Source: Parabacteroides sp. Marseille-P3160 (GTDB lineage Bacteria; Bacteroidota; Bacteroidia; Bacteroidales; Tannerellaceae). From it: a DNA stretch of 64,000 nt. The DNA is taken from NCBI RefSeq assembly GCF_900162725.1, contig NZ_LT799418.1, positions 559,882 to 623,881 of the forward strand, written 5' to 3'. Of this stretch, positions 40,870-50,543 are shown piece after piece. A program made the position numbers and the translations under genes. The notes beneath the pieces are model-generated. The model ran no database searches. It was not told the origin of the DNA and saw only the letters and a program-made list of their open reading frames with translations. The first letter of the stretch is position 1. The number at the start of each line of letters is the position of its first letter.

Positions 40870-40914
40870 TACACACTTTCAAAAAGAGAGTTACACACTT
40901 TCACTACAAATATA
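40870..40914 (-). promoter_or_regulatory. susC promoter element with 12-bp direct repeats
   Basis: On the minus strand TATATTTG (40907-40914) matches the -7 consensus. Two copies of tacacactttca (40870-40881 and 40892-40903) lie 22 bases apart start to start, just downstream of the -7 box. They could be a regulator-binding site or a leader element. Confidence 0.5.
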
Positions 40915-41288
40915 AAAGCCCCAAGAGGCAAATAGTTACCTATGTAGACAATCAAAGTAAGTCTGAAATCTTCTTTTTTGTAATTTAATATACTAATAAT
41001 TAGATAATTGATTAATATGTTAATATCATAAAGAGTAAGTGTTTTGAAGAAAAAGGGTAACCGTATAAACGGAGTTTTTATTCACTGTTATTAGAGATTC
41101 AAATTGATTACTACCGGTTTTTTTGTTTTTGCAAGCATACGGAAGAACGCCCTCCATACTCCCATGGAACCGGACCAAAAACAAACAGGAACAAGACAAA
41201 ACAAATAAGTAGCTCCGTGTTGTAAAATAAGTAAGAACAATAAATATATCCACTGCACCGGATGGTGATATTGAGTTTTGGCTCTTGA

Positions 41289-41398
41289 GTGTTTCACAGC
41301 TGTCGAACATGTGTTTCACAGCTGTCGAACACGTGTTTCACGGTTGTCAAACACATGTTTTATGGCTGTCAAACACGTGTTTTATATCCATCAAACAC
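41289..41398. repeat. Five tandem 22-bp imperfect palindromes
   Basis: Units start at 41289, 41311, 41333, 41355 and 41377. Unit 2 (gtgtttcacagct-gtcgaacac) is a near-perfect palindrome centred on AG/CT with ends GTGTT and AACAC; unit 1 differs at the last base only, and units 3-5 diverge progressively. The exact two-turn period suits a protein-binding array. Confidence 0.75.
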
Positions 41399-41446
41399 TC
41401 AATTGCCACCATACAAAAGGGCAAACGTATTTACCCATTTGTTAGG

Positions 41447-41574
41447 CGGAGTGTTCTCACTCCGTCGTGTTGGAAGCAAAGATATGAGCTCCTGCTTTGC
41501 CTATCCTTAAAAAAAGGAGAATCATTGCGAGGCGGGAGCCTCGCTTTTATCACCGACGGAAGCTGGAGCTTCCG
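41447..41574. repeat. Three stable GC-rich hairpins
   Basis: Stems: cggagtg/cactccg with loop ttct (41447-41464), gcgaggc/gcctcgc with loop ggga followed by tttt (41527-41548), and cggaagct/agcttccg with a 2-base loop (41557-41574). The second could be a terminator or attenuator; together they resemble dispersed palindromic elements. Confidence 0.65.
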
Positions 41575-41731
41575 CCGAACATAACAGGAGTTTAAATTTG
41601 CCCGTTCATACTGTTCATACTGATATTCTTTTTTGTGGAGAATGAATTCTTAAGTTTATCCTGGATTATATAGTCTTTCGTTCCGTTTTTTTTTAGTAAT
41701 TTCGTTACTTCAGTGATTAAGTACGGATAGA

Positions 41732-43363
41732 ATGAAACAACTGTGGGTCTTATTCTTCTTATTAACCTTGAGTCTTTCGATCCATGCATCGAATGGGCAG
41801 CTCGATTCCTTGCTCTCGGTATTGGATAAAACCATTCAGGAGCGTCCGATCTATGACCAGGAGACAAGGGAGCGGATCCTGCTGATTGAAAAGAGCCTGC
41901 AGCAGAATATGTCTTCCAAGCAACGCTTTAATAAGTACGGCGAGCTTTTCGGTATTTATAAATATTATCAGATGGATTCAGCGCTGCAGATCGTTAAAAA
42001 GCAGATGGAGCTTGCTCAGAGAGATAAAGATCAGCAGGAAATTTCTATTGCTACGATGAATCACGCGGAGGTGATGATGACTACCGGCATGTATAAAGAA
42101 GCCTTTGATATTCTACAATCGATTGATCACACCCATTTCAGAAATTACGAAAAGTCCACGATCTATCATCTCTATCATTCGCTCTATATTTTATTAGCCA
42201 GTTATTCGTTCAGTAAGGATGAACGGGATGCGTATAAAGCCTTGGAACTCCAATATAAGGATTCGATTCTATCCGTGATAACTCCCGATGATCTGGCCTA
42301 TTACATGGTAAAAGGGATGAAACTGTTGCAAATCGGCCAGGTTGACGAAGCATTGAAACTTACCCTTGCTTGCGGAGAGAAATTCCAACTGACTAATCAT
42401 GAGATCGGGATGGCAGCCTACAATCTTTCGGAAATCTATATGGAAATGGGGCAAAAAGAGCAAGCCCGGATTTATTTGGCTATTTCATCTATTGGAGATA
42501 TCCGTTCGGGAGTGAAAGAGTATATCTCGCTACGTAAACTGGCGATCCGGCTCTATGAAGACGGAGATATCGAGCGAGCCTATGCTTATATTAAATGTTC
42601 GATGGAAGACGCTCTCTTTTGCAGTGCACGGATGCGGACTCTGGAAATATCCCAGATGCTGCCGATAATCAACTCGGCTTACGATCAAAAGGTAAGACAG
42701 GAAAAAGAACGTTTAAATCTGTTTATATTCCTGATTTTAGGATTGGTGCTCGTATTATTAGTCGCTATTTTCTATACCTGCAAACAGATGAAAGCATTGT
42801 CGATTGCCCGTCGGTCGTTGAAAGAGAGTAACCGGAGCCTGACAGGAATGAATGAGGATTTGAATCTTCTGAATCGGGAATTATCTGAATCCAACCGGGT
42901 CAAGGAAGAGTATATCGGGCATGTTTTCAATATGTGCTCGGTCTATATTGATAAACTGGAGGATATACGTAAGAATGTGCATCGGAAGCTGAAGGTAGGA
43001 CAGATAAAAGAGGCGTTGAATATGACCGACTCTTCCTCCACACTGGCCAATGAGCTAAAAGAGTTTTATAAAAGCTTCGACACGATGTTCCTGAACTTGT
43101 ATCCTAATTTCGTGGAAGAATTTAATTCACTCCTCCTTGAAAAGGAACAGATCATCCCCCGGGACGGAGAGTTGCTTAGTCCGGAATTGAGGATCTTTGC
43201 ACTGGTACGTCTGGGCATCAGCGATAGTACGAAGATAGCCAGTTTCCTGCATTATTCCTCCCAGACAGTCTATAACTACCGTTTGAAGGTGCGTAATAAG
43301 GCGAAAATACCGAAGGAGGATTTTTCGGATGCGATCAAACAGATCGGCATACTCAAATATTAA
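41732..43363 (+). CDS. susR: SusR-like membrane-bound regulator
   Basis: A 543-residue protein close in length to BtSusR. It has a signal peptide ([19 protein letters not shown]), a periplasmic TPR-like sensor domain (about residues 20-320), one membrane helix ([21 protein letters not shown], about 331-351) and a cytoplasmic part with a coiled coil and a C-terminal DUF6377/HTH-like DNA-binding domain ([35 protein letters not shown], split about 490-525). It senses maltose-type sugars in the periplasm and activates the sus operon. It is divergent from susC and ends by overlapping the NUDIX stop by four bases. Confidence 0.88.
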   Translation: MKQLWVLFFLLTLSLSIHASNGQLDSLLSVLDKTIQERPIYDQETRERILLIEKSLQQNMSSKQRFNKYGELFGIYKYYQMDSALQIVKKQMELAQRDKDQQEISIATMNHAEVMMTTGMYKEAFDILQSIDHTHFRNYEKSTIYHLYHSLYILLASYSFSKDERDAYKALELQYKDSILSVITPDDLAYYMVKGMKLLQIGQVDEALKLTLACGEKFQLTNHEIGMAAYNLSEIYMEMGQKEQARIYLAISSIGDIRSGVKEYISLRKLAIRLYEDGDIERAYAYIKCSMEDALFCSARMRTLEISQMLPIINSAYDQKVRQEKERLNLFIFLILGLVLVLLVAIFYTCKQMKALSIARRSLKESNRSLTGMNEDLNLLNRELSESNRVKEEYIGHVFNMCSVYIDKLEDIRKNVHRKLKVGQIKEALNMTDSSSTLANELKEFYKSFDTMFLNLYPNFVEEFNSLLLEKEQIIPRDGELLSPELRIFALVRLGISDSTKIASFLHYSSQTVYNYRLKVRNKAKIPKEDFSDAIKQIGILKY

Positions 43364-43875
43364 CATTGTTGAAGTACTTTCTTGAACTCATTCTCGAAGT
43401 TAGGGGTAAAGACGGCCTTTCCGATGTTCTCCTCAATTTCCCGGAGAGACCAGAAACGGCCGCCTTCCAGTTCGGAAGGATCAGGGGTGATCATTCCGGT
43501 ATAAAGGGTTCTGAAAGAGTGAACCAATTCTTTTTCGATCGCAGACTCAAAGACATAACGGGCAAGGAAGACCGGCGTAAAGTCCGTGATACCCAGTTCT
43601 TCCCTTACTTCCCGGCGGAGCGCTTCTTCAATCGTTTCCCCGTAATCCACATGCCCTCCTACGGCAGTATCCCATTTTCCCGGTTGGATATCTTTATTCA
43701 TGGCTCGCTTTTGCAGATAGAGCTCACCGGCTTCATTGAACACATGGAGGTGGACCACCGGATGTAAAAGTTTGCTGCCGCTATGGCATTCTTTCCGGGT
43801 TGCTTTGCCGATCGTATGGCCTTCAGCATCCATTAAAGGAAAATATTCTTCTTTTTGTATGATCGGTTCGTTCAT
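43360..43875 (-). CDS. NUDIX hydrolase
   Basis: The ATG at 43875 overlaps the topB stop by four bases (ATGA), which supports this start over the longer frame. The 171-residue product has the Nudix box [22 protein letters not shown] (G-x5-E-x7-REVxEEL), with metal-binding Glu in REVREE. The N-terminal phrase [18 protein letters not shown] resembles the IDI/YfcD-like group. Substrate is not determined. Nudix enzymes hydrolyse nucleoside diphosphate derivatives. Its stop overlaps that of susR by TTAA. Confidence 0.88.
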   Translation of the reverse strand: MNEPIIQKEEYFPLMDAEGHTIGKATRKECHSGSKLLHPVVHLHVFNEAGELYLQKRAMNKDIQPGKWDTAVGGHVDYGETIEEALRREVREELGITDFTPVFLARYVFESAIEKELVHSFRTLYTGMITPDPSELEGGRFWSLREIEENIGKAVFTPNFENEFKKVLQQC

Positions 43876-45908
43876 AGGGATTGGATTATTTTTTCTAATT
43901 CTTCCTCGCTCAATCCTTCTCCGTAGGTGGCGTAATCGAGCCGGAACGTACATCCTTCTTTGTACTCGGAACATCCATAGGCTGTTTTGCCGCGTAAGAT
44001 CGTTCCTTTCTTACACCGGGGGCAGCGCAAGGGCTTTTTTTGTTTCTTTACTCTTTTAGCCGTACCTCCGCTTTGCTTCGGTGGCTTTTTTTTCGTGTTT
44101 TCCTCCTCTATCTGTTCCTCGATCGTGATGGTTTTGGTCGATTGATCCGATAGGACATTCAGCACGATCTGACGCACTAAATCTTTTAACTCCTCAAGGA
44201 ATATATTTGCCTTATACGTACCCCGCTCAATCTGGCGTAGTTTCTTCTCCCAAAGTCCGGTGAGTTCCGCACTTTTCAGCAGTTCTTCGTGGATCGTATC
44301 GATCAGTTCCACTCCGGTGGCAGTTGCATACAGGTTCTTTCGTTCCTTGCGGATATACCTTCTCTTAAATAAGGTTTCAATAATAGCGGCCCGGGTAGAG
44401 GGGCGACCGATACCGTTCTCTTTGAGTGCATCCCGCAGCTCTTCGTTATCGACTAATTTACCGGCAGTTTCCATCGCACGCAGGAGGGTTGCCTCCGTGT
44501 AGGGTTTGGGTGGCTTCGTCCACTTCTCCGACAATTCCGGTTGATGCGGCCCGCTTTCTCCTTTGACAAACTCCGGTAAGATGCCTTCTTCCTCGTTTTC
44601 TTCCGCTTCCGGGTCTTTCTGTTCCGCTCCGAAGACCACTCGCCAACCGGGCTTCAGGATCTGTTTGCCGGTCACCTTGAATTCCACCGTATCTACTTTT
44701 CCAAGTACCGTGGTCGTGGATATTTCGCAATCCGGATAAAAGGCGGCAATAAACCGGCGGGCCACCAGATCATAGACTTTCCGTTCGGGTTCGGTCAGGT
44801 TACGGGGAGCAACGCCGGTCGGGATGATCGCATGGTGATCGGTTACCTTGGCATTATCGAATATCTTTTTACTTTTCGGGATCTTCGCGGCTAAAACCGG
44901 GGTCGTCAGTTCGGCATATTCTGTCATGCCTTTGAGTGTCGCCGGGATCTTGGGGTAGATATCTTCACTAAGAAACGTAGTGTCTACCCGGGGATAGGTC
45001 GTTATCTTCTTTTCATACAGAGATTGGATCAGTTTCAATGTCTCGTTTGCCGAGAATGCGAATTTCCGGTTACATTCCACTTGCAGGGAAGTCAGGTCGA
45101 AGAGGCGGAGCGGGGCTTCTTTCCCTTTCTTCTCCGACACATCGGTGACCACAAAGTCTTTGTCCAGGACGGTAGAGAGGAACGCCTCGCCTTCTTCCTT
45201 TTTGGCGAATTTGCCTTTTGTCGCGGAGAAGCGCGTATTCCGGTAGATCGTTTTTAATTCCCAATAGGGCTCCGGTCGGAAGTTTTCGATTTCTTTCTGG
45301 CGGTTCACGATCAGTGCAAGTGTAGGGGTCTGTACCCGTCCGATGGATAAGACCTGCTTGTTCTGCCCGTACCGCAGCGTATATAGCCGGGTTGCATTCA
45401 TCCCCAGGAGCCAGTCTCCGATGGCACGGGAGAGTCCAGCCTCATATAAAGATTGAAAATCCGATTGATTCTTTAGTTGTTGAAAGCCTTCCCGGATAGC
45501 CTCCTCGGTGAGCGAGGAGATCCAGAGGCGATAGACCGGGCATTTGCAGCCAGCTTTCTGCATCACCCAACGCTGGATCAGTTCTCCTTCCTGTCCTGCA
45601 TCCCCGCAATTGATGACCATTTCGGCATTTTGGATCAGCGACTCGATGATCTTGAATTGTTTTTCATACGATTCGTTTTCAATCAGTTTGATGCCGAATC
45701 GCGGGGGGATCATCGGTAAGGCGCCGATGCTCCAGCGTTTCCAGTCGGCCGTGTAGTCATGCGGTTCCTTTAAGGTGCATAAATGGCCGAAAGTCCAGGA
45801 AACCTGGTATCCGTTTCCTTCGAGATATCCCTCCTTTCTCTGGGTTGCTCCGAGTATTTCGGCAATTTCGCGTGCGACGCTTGGCTTTTCAGCGATACAA
45901 ACTTTCAT
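43872..45908 (-). CDS. topB: DNA topoisomerase III (type IA)
   Basis: A 678-residue type IA topoisomerase. The TOPRIM domain has the catalytic Glu in CIAEKPS (residue 7) and [15 protein letters not shown], the family variant seen in Bacteroidetes. The active-site Tyr is in TTYPRVDT. The C-terminus carries one zinc-finger-like motif (CPRCKKGT, then [10 protein letters not shown]). It relaxes and decatenates DNA. The gene is preceded by a good -7 element and couples to the NUDIX gene by a 4-base overlap. It is of normal length, and its chromosomal neighbours suggest it is not an ICE gene. Confidence 0.95.
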   Translation of the reverse strand: MKVCIAEKPSVAREIAEILGATQRKEGYLEGNGYQVSWTFGHLCTLKEPHDYTADWKRWSIGALPMIPPRFGIKLIENESYEKQFKIIESLIQNAEMVINCGDAGQEGELIQRWVMQKAGCKCPVYRLWISSLTEEAIREGFQQLKNQSDFQSLYEAGLSRAIGDWLLGMNATRLYTLRYGQNKQVLSIGRVQTPTLALIVNRQKEIENFRPEPYWELKTIYRNTRFSATKGKFAKKEEGEAFLSTVLDKDFVVTDVSEKKGKEAPLRLFDLTSLQVECNRKFAFSANETLKLIQSLYEKKITTYPRVDTTFLSEDIYPKIPATLKGMTEYAELTTPVLAAKIPKSKKIFDNAKVTDHHAIIPTGVAPRNLTEPERKVYDLVARRFIAAFYPDCEISTTTVLGKVDTVEFKVTGKQILKPGWRVVFGAEQKDPEAEENEEEGILPEFVKGESGPHQPELSEKWTKPPKPYTEATLLRAMETAGKLVDNEELRDALKENGIGRPSTRAAIIETLFKRRYIRKERKNLYATATGVELIDTIHEELLKSAELTGLWEKKLRQIERGTYKANIFLEELKDLVRQIVLNVLSDQSTKTITIEEQIEEENTKKKPPKQSGGTAKRVKKQKKPLRCPRCKKGTILRGKTAYGCSEYKEGCTFRLDYATYGEGLSEEELEKIIQSL

Positions 45909-45935
45909 TCACTATCGTTCCTCTGTTTCCATCTG

Positions 45936-45943
45936 CAAAAGTA
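45936..45943 (-). promoter_or_regulatory. -7 promoter element of topB
   Basis: On the minus strand it reads TACTTTTG, matching TAnnTTTG, 28 bases before the topB start. Confidence 0.5.
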
Positions 45944-46013
45944 CAAAATCTATTCCGTTCCGCAATTTCAATTTATAGGTACGGCCGGGGGGCTACCGGA
46001 GTCTCTAAAAACA

Positions 46014-46043
46014 AAGCCGTTCCTCTCGAAAGAGAAACGGCTT
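46014..46043 (-). terminator. Terminator of the malic enzyme gene
   Basis: The stem aagccgtt (46014-46021) pairs with aacggctt (46036-46043), with an inner ctctc-gaaa-gag hairpin. On the minus strand a T-rich tract follows. Confidence 0.75.
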
Positions 46044-46076
46044 ATGAAACATTCTTAATTTATATAACCAGGTTAG

Positions 46077-47348
46077 TTAACGTTTGAATTTTTCCAGGGA
46101 AACAGCATAGGCATCCCAATCGGTAATGTTATGCTGGGCGACGCCGGACTCGACAGCGGCCTTGGCTACTGCGGTGGAAACGCGTACCAGCAAACGGGGA
46201 TCAAATGGTTTCGGAAGGAAATAGCTTCGTCCGAAAGCGAGGTTGTCCAATCCGTAGGCATCCAACACGCTCTTGGGTACTTCTTCCTTTGCCAGTTCGG
46301 CCAACGCATAAACCGCAGCTGTCTTCATCTCTTCATTGATGGCGGTTGAATGGACATCCAATGCCCCGCGGAAGATATAGGGGAATCCCAATACGTTGTT
46401 GATCTGGTTCGGATAATCGGAACGGCCGGTGGCGAAGATGATGTCTTTGCGGGATTCGATCGCCTTATCATAAGCAATCTCCGGGTTCGGGTTGGCCAAG
46501 GCAAAGACGATCGGGTCAGAATTCATTGTTCTCAACATCTCTTCTGTAAGAACGTCTGCTACCGATAAACCTAAAAAGACATCAGCGCCGGCTACTGCCT
46601 CTTCCAATGTCTTTATATTGCGGGTGGTTGCAAATTCTTTTTTCGATTCGTTCAGGTCTGTACGATAGACAGACAAGACGCCTTTGCTATCGCACATCAC
46701 TATATTTTCCTTTTTAGCCCCTAATCGCAGATACATTTTTGTACAGGAGGTGGAAGCGGCGCCTGCACCGTTTACTACGATTTTGATATCCTCTATTTTC
46801 TTTCCGGCGATCTCGAGCGCGTTGAGCAGACCCGCTGCGGAGATAATGGCTGTCCCATGTTGGTCGTCATGCATGACCGGAATAGGTAATTCGGCCTTCA
46901 GGCGCGTTTCGATTTCGAAACATCCCGGCGCCTTGATATCTTCCAGGTTGATACCTCCGAAGGTAGGAGCGATTGCCTTAACCACTTGGATGAACTTTTC
47001 GGGATCTTTTTCATCCACCTCAATGTCAAAAACATCGATGCCTGCGAATATCTTAAATAAAAGACCTTTTCCTTCCATTACCGGTTTCCCGGCTATGGCG
47101 CCGATATCACCCAATCCGAGCACGGCGGTACCATTCGAGATGACAGCCACCAGGTTGCCCTTCGCTGTATATTTGTATGCATCCAGAGGATTCTTTTCAA
47201 TTTCCAGACAAGGCTCAGCTACGCCCGGGGAATAGGCGAGTGATAGATCGTCCTGCGTGCTGTAAGGTTTAGTGGGGATAACCTCGATTTTCCCGGGTTT
47301 CCCCTCGGCATGATACCGAAGCGCATCTTCTTTTGTTAACTTTGCCAT
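46077..47348 (-). CDS. Malic enzyme without phosphotransacetylase domain
   Basis: A 423-residue malic enzyme. It has the N-terminal domain phrase LAYSPGVAEPCLEI (about 36-49), GDIGAIAGKPVMEGKG, the metal-binding motif MHDDQHGTA (about 159-167) and a NAD(P)-binding GAGAAS (about 194-199). It converts malate to pyruvate and CO2 with NAD(P)+ reduction. Most Bacteroidales homologues are about 760 residues and end in a phosphotransacetylase-like domain; this one stops after the catalytic part. It is a complete malic enzyme on its own. A -7 element and a terminator flank it. Confidence 0.9.
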   Translation of the reverse strand: MAKLTKEDALRYHAEGKPGKIEVIPTKPYSTQDDLSLAYSPGVAEPCLEIEKNPLDAYKYTAKGNLVAVISNGTAVLGLGDIGAIAGKPVMEGKGLLFKIFAGIDVFDIEVDEKDPEKFIQVVKAIAPTFGGINLEDIKAPGCFEIETRLKAELPIPVMHDDQHGTAIISAAGLLNALEIAGKKIEDIKIVVNGAGAASTSCTKMYLRLGAKKENIVMCDSKGVLSVYRTDLNESKKEFATTRNIKTLEEAVAGADVFLGLSVADVLTEEMLRTMNSDPIVFALANPNPEIAYDKAIESRKDIIFATGRSDYPNQINNVLGFPYIFRGALDVHSTAINEEMKTAAVYALAELAKEEVPKSVLDAYGLDNLAFGRSYFLPKPFDPRLLVRVSTAVAKAAVESGVAQHNITDWDAYAVSLEKFKR

Positions 47349-47394
47349 AAATATTATTTTATTGATTCAAGTAATAGTTCATTTTTGGAAAGTG

Positions 47395-47402
47395 CAAATT
47401 TA
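47395..47402 (-). promoter_or_regulatory. -7 promoter element of the malic enzyme gene
   Basis: On the minus strand TAAATTTG matches the consensus TAnnTTTG, 47 bases before the start. Confidence 0.45.
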
Positions 47403-47754
47403 GCAAAATTATTAACGGATAATCCTCTTTTTTCTCTTAATTGTAAGTAGTATTGTTCGGCCCCTTCGATTAAAAATGCTTAATGAACGTTTGGCTTGGA
47501 TAAAATATTTATGCAGCTTTATCCTTATACAAAAAATAAGTTTATTCATTTTTTGTAATCCCATTGTTGTAGGAACCAGTTGACAACTATTCTTGAGATT
47601 AAGAGGGAACTAAACTTGCAGCAACATTTTTTCCGAAGCAGCGATCTGTTATCCACCGGTTCTCCAATTTTATCCTTTGGTTGTAATATAAATATATTAT
47701 ACGGAGGTAATATCCTTTTTCTAATTTTTATCTAAACTCTTGAGAGAGGAATCT
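47403..47754. other. Intergenic region, nothing supported
   Basis: These 352 AT-rich bases lie between two minus-strand genes. A palindromic AT stretch is present near 47690, but no gene, RNA or clear terminator was found. Confidence 0.5.
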
Positions 47755-49605
47755 TTATTTCAGTGCCTTGAGCAGGTGTTTCCAGATAAGGTCGATCTCC
47801 GCCTGCATATCGTTGATATGGGCAGTTGTCACGATGACGGCATCTTTCTCGGGAAGAACAATAATAAACTGTCCGTTGGCTCCGTCGGCACGGTAAGCGT
47901 TATGACGGCAACGCCAGAGCTGATAGCCATAACCTTGCATCCAGTCACTGTTTTTTTCTTTTATCTCTTTTCCGACCCAGGAAGGGGCCTGCTGGATATG
48001 CGCCCGGGTAGCCTCGTCAAACCAGGCTTCGGTAAGTAATTGTTTGTCGTTCCACTTTCCTTTCTGCAATAGGAATTGTCCCATCTTTGCCATATCTTCT
48101 GTTTTGATGTAAAGTCCCCAACCGCCGGTATTTACCCCCGAAGGGCTGGCGTCCCATTTTACCCCCGTGATGCCTAAAGGGCGGAAAAGGCGCGGATAGA
48201 GGTAATCTGTCAGTTTTTCTCCGGTAACTTTCTGCAGGATGGAAGCCAGCATATAGGTGGCCAAGCTGTTATAGACGAACCGGGTGCCCGGTTGATGCAC
48301 GATCGGAGTCGCCAGAAAGCGCTTTTCCCAACTATCCGGTTCGGTCGAAGTACGGATTTCCCCCGTAGGATCGGCGTCATGGCCGACCGACATGGTCAGC
48401 AGGTCTTCGATCTCCAGTTCGGCCAGATAGGGAGAGACTTCAGCAGGCAAATCGTTAGGAAAGAAGGAAACGACTTTGTCGTTCACCTTCAGCAACCCTT
48501 CCTGAACGGCGAAGCCGATGGCTGTCGCCGTAAATGTCTTACTGACCGAATTCATGATATGAGGTTCTTTGGCCGAATGTTCGCCCAACCATTTTTCGTA
48601 AATGACTTTCCCATGGCGGAGAATCATAAGGCTGTGCAAATCCTGTCCGCTTTTCTTCACGTCGGCCAGATAATCCCGGATCTTTTGCTCCGATACCTTT
48701 TCGGCTTCAGGCGCGCTTCGCGGGAGCGCTTTCGTCAGTTCGTTGTAGCTGACCAATCCAATTCCTTTTTCGCGGATGGTCTGTTTCACCCGGTCGGAGG
48801 TGAACAGATCGGTGACGCCTTGCCGGTCTTTGGCGACCTCTTCGTATCCGATGTGGCCGACCGTACTCATTTCTTCGTTATCGAGCGCCGGATGATCCAG
48901 GAAGAGATAGCTCTTTCCGGACTGTAACTTATTCAGCATCCGAAGGAAGCTCTCTTCCTTTTCGGCCGAGGTAGCCTTCGGGCCGTCATAGCCGACAAAC
49001 TCTACTTGGTAGGCATTCATCGCTTCGCTCCGGTCTACGGCCGTGAGGTTATATTCATCCGCAAGGCGGCGGACTAATTCGGAAACGTCTTTATGAAACT
49101 GAAGCGCCCCCATATGCCCGGAGAGATGGCTGATTTGCGGGATATTCTTCAATGCCAGCTCGATCTGGGCGCGAAACTCCTGTTCGACTTCCTTGAGGCT
49201 CCATTTGTTTTCAAGGACGGATAATCCCGGATAGGCTGGATTAGGCCACATCATTGGGAAAAAATAGCCATTAGAGTCCGTTAGGCTGGGAGCCTGTGTC
49301 AACGGGCGCCATTTAATGTTTTCCCATTCACTGGTAAGCGTAAGGTGAAGCCCTACATCCAAACCGGGATTTTCACGCAATAACTTGACTGCTTCGGGGA
49401 ACCAGGGCGTCACAACCATCACTTCCACGGAGGTAATGATTCCGCTCCGGTAGGTTTCCATGCAAGCGATATTGCTTGCCCGGAAGGAGCCCATATCATC
49501 GGCCCGCACGATTAATCGGGGCGGATTGGCTTGGGAATAGGCTGCCAAGATAAGTAGGGAGCTTGACAAAAGCAGGCAGAGGATGGAAATTTTAAGTTTT
49601 TTCAT
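47755..49605 (-). CDS. Exported fusion: YdjC/ChbG-like deacetylase + serine beta-lactamase-like hydrolase
   Basis: The ATG at 49605 gives a signal peptide (MKKLKISILCLLLSSSLLILAAYS) and 616 residues. Residues about 30-292 are a YdjC/ChbG-type carbohydrate deacetylase: IVRADDMG (metal ligands Asp36/Asp37), GLHLTL (His87) and SHLSGHMGALQFH (about 159-171). Residues about 305-615 are a class C beta-lactamase-type serine hydrolase with SVSK (Ser353/Lys356) and a downstream YNS in FVYNSLATYM. Known YdjC enzymes remove acetyl groups from chitooligosaccharides; the second half could be an esterase or D-Ala peptidase-like enzyme. The combination suggests peptidoglycan or acetylated-glycan processing in the periplasm. 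That is inference. Confidence 0.85.
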   Translation of the reverse strand: MKKLKISILCLLLSSSLLILAAYSQANPPRLIVRADDMGSFRASNIACMETYRSGIITSVEVMVVTPWFPEAVKLLRENPGLDVGLHLTLTSEWENIKWRPLTQAPSLTDSNGYFFPMMWPNPAYPGLSVLENKWSLKEVEQEFRAQIELALKNIPQISHLSGHMGALQFHKDVSELVRRLADEYNLTAVDRSEAMNAYQVEFVGYDGPKATSAEKEESFLRMLNKLQSGKSYLFLDHPALDNEEMSTVGHIGYEEVAKDRQGVTDLFTSDRVKQTIREKGIGLVSYNELTKALPRSAPEAEKVSEQKIRDYLADVKKSGQDLHSLMILRHGKVIYEKWLGEHSAKEPHIMNSVSKTFTATAIGFAVQEGLLKVNDKVVSFFPNDLPAEVSPYLAELEIEDLLTMSVGHDADPTGEIRTSTEPDSWEKRFLATPIVHQPGTRFVYNSLATYMLASILQKVTGEKLTDYLYPRLFRPLGITGVKWDASPSGVNTGGWGLYIKTEDMAKMGQFLLQKGKWNDKQLLTEAWFDEATRAHIQQAPSWVGKEIKEKNSDWMQGYGYQLWRCRHNAYRADGANGQFIIVLPEKDAVIVTTAHINDMQAEIDLIWKHLLKALK

Positions 49606-49823
49606 GTGAATGGGTATTATTTGGTTATGCTGTCCAAAGGTATAAAAAATATTCAAGTTCCATGAGTAAATCCGGGACGCTTGTCTTATGTGGGGTCTGT
49701 CAAAATGGATAAAAAATCCGATTGCTCCTCATTTGTTTATCAACAGCGGAAAATAAATTATTGATCAGTATATTGATAGATAATTTATATATATGTGTAA
49801 ATATATAAAGCGAAAAATTATGA

Positions 49824-50396
49824 TTAATGGATTATGATCCAGAGAAGAAGAGGTAGATAGTCCTTCAACTCGATACGGAGAATTTTTAACGCCTGCGTAA
49901 TCCGGTAGGCAATCGTTTTGGGAGAAACGCCCGTGAGCTCGGCAATTTCATTATAAGTGAGGTTCTTGAACCGATTCCATTCGAAGGCCTGGCGATACTC
50001 TTCGGGAAGGCGCCGGATGGCGTCGGAGAGGAGTTGCATCAATTCTTCCCGTTCGTAGAAGTCGGGGTCTTCAAACTGCTGCCGAAATTTTTCCCGAAAT
50101 TTTTCATGGACTTCCTCTTTGATTTTCCGGTGTTCTATACGATTGAGGCATTTGTTTTTTACCATAGTGAAAAGCAGCGACTTGACCGAAAGCTCCGGAA
50201 TCAACGCCTGGCGGTTTTCCCAGAGCCATAGCATGACATCCTGCACCAGTTCTTCTGACTCGACGAGCTCGACATATTGGGAGGCGAAAGCGCATAACTT
50301 GCTATAATAATGTAGATAGAAGGAGTCGAACATGGCTTCATCCCCTTCTTTCAGCAAGCGAATAGCATTAGAATTATTGACATCTATCGTACGCAT
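49824..50396 (-). CDS. ECF RNA polymerase sigma factor
   Basis: A 190-residue ECF sigma factor. Region 2 is seen in DEAMFDSFYLHYYSKLCAFA and ESEELVQDVMLWLWENR; region 4 is IRRLPEEYRQAFEWNRFKNLTYNEIAELTGVSPKTIAYRI (split about 130-170). It is of the FecI-like type common in Bacteroidetes. The start 50396 is preferred; a 7-codon longer form is possible. It is divergent from the anti-sigma factor and probably activates the PUL starting at 51720. Confidence 0.93.
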   Translation of the reverse strand: MRTIDVNNSNAIRLLKEGDEAMFDSFYLHYYSKLCAFASQYVELVESEELVQDVMLWLWENRQALIPELSVKSLLFTMVKNKCLNRIEHRKIKEEVHEKFREKFRQQFEDPDFYEREELMQLLSDAIRRLPEEYRQAFEWNRFKNLTYNEIAELTGVSPKTIAYRITQALKILRIELKDYLPLLLWIIIH

Positions 50397-50543
50397 CTTC
50401 GATCGATTTGTGAACAAACATAAATAAATAATTAGAAATATTCAGGAAATGAGGTAAATTTCTTTTTATTGGAAAAATAATTTACTTCCGGTTTAGTACA
50501 TTTTCATCCTGAACGGTATTATATACAGAAAGCAAAGAAGAAA

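Larger units (their letters stand above)
40834..41731. other. Regulatory and repeat-rich intergenic region between susC and susR
   Basis: These 898 bases separate the divergent susC and susR genes. They hold the susC promoter and direct repeats, an AT-rich middle without a supported gene, five 22-bp tandem palindromes, and three stable hairpins upstream of susR. The individual elements are listed separately. Confidence 0.7.

Noticed and set aside
41289..41398. CRISPR array
   Set aside because: Repeats are contiguous with no spacers and degrade in sequence; no cas genes are nearby.
41285..41584. ORFs across the 22-bp repeat array
   Set aside because: Cys/His-rich translations arise from the repeats in different frames; the DNA palindromes explain the pattern better.
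43872..45908. topB as evidence for an integrative conjugative element
   Set aside because: No conjugation, relaxase or integrase genes are near; neighbours are housekeeping genes.
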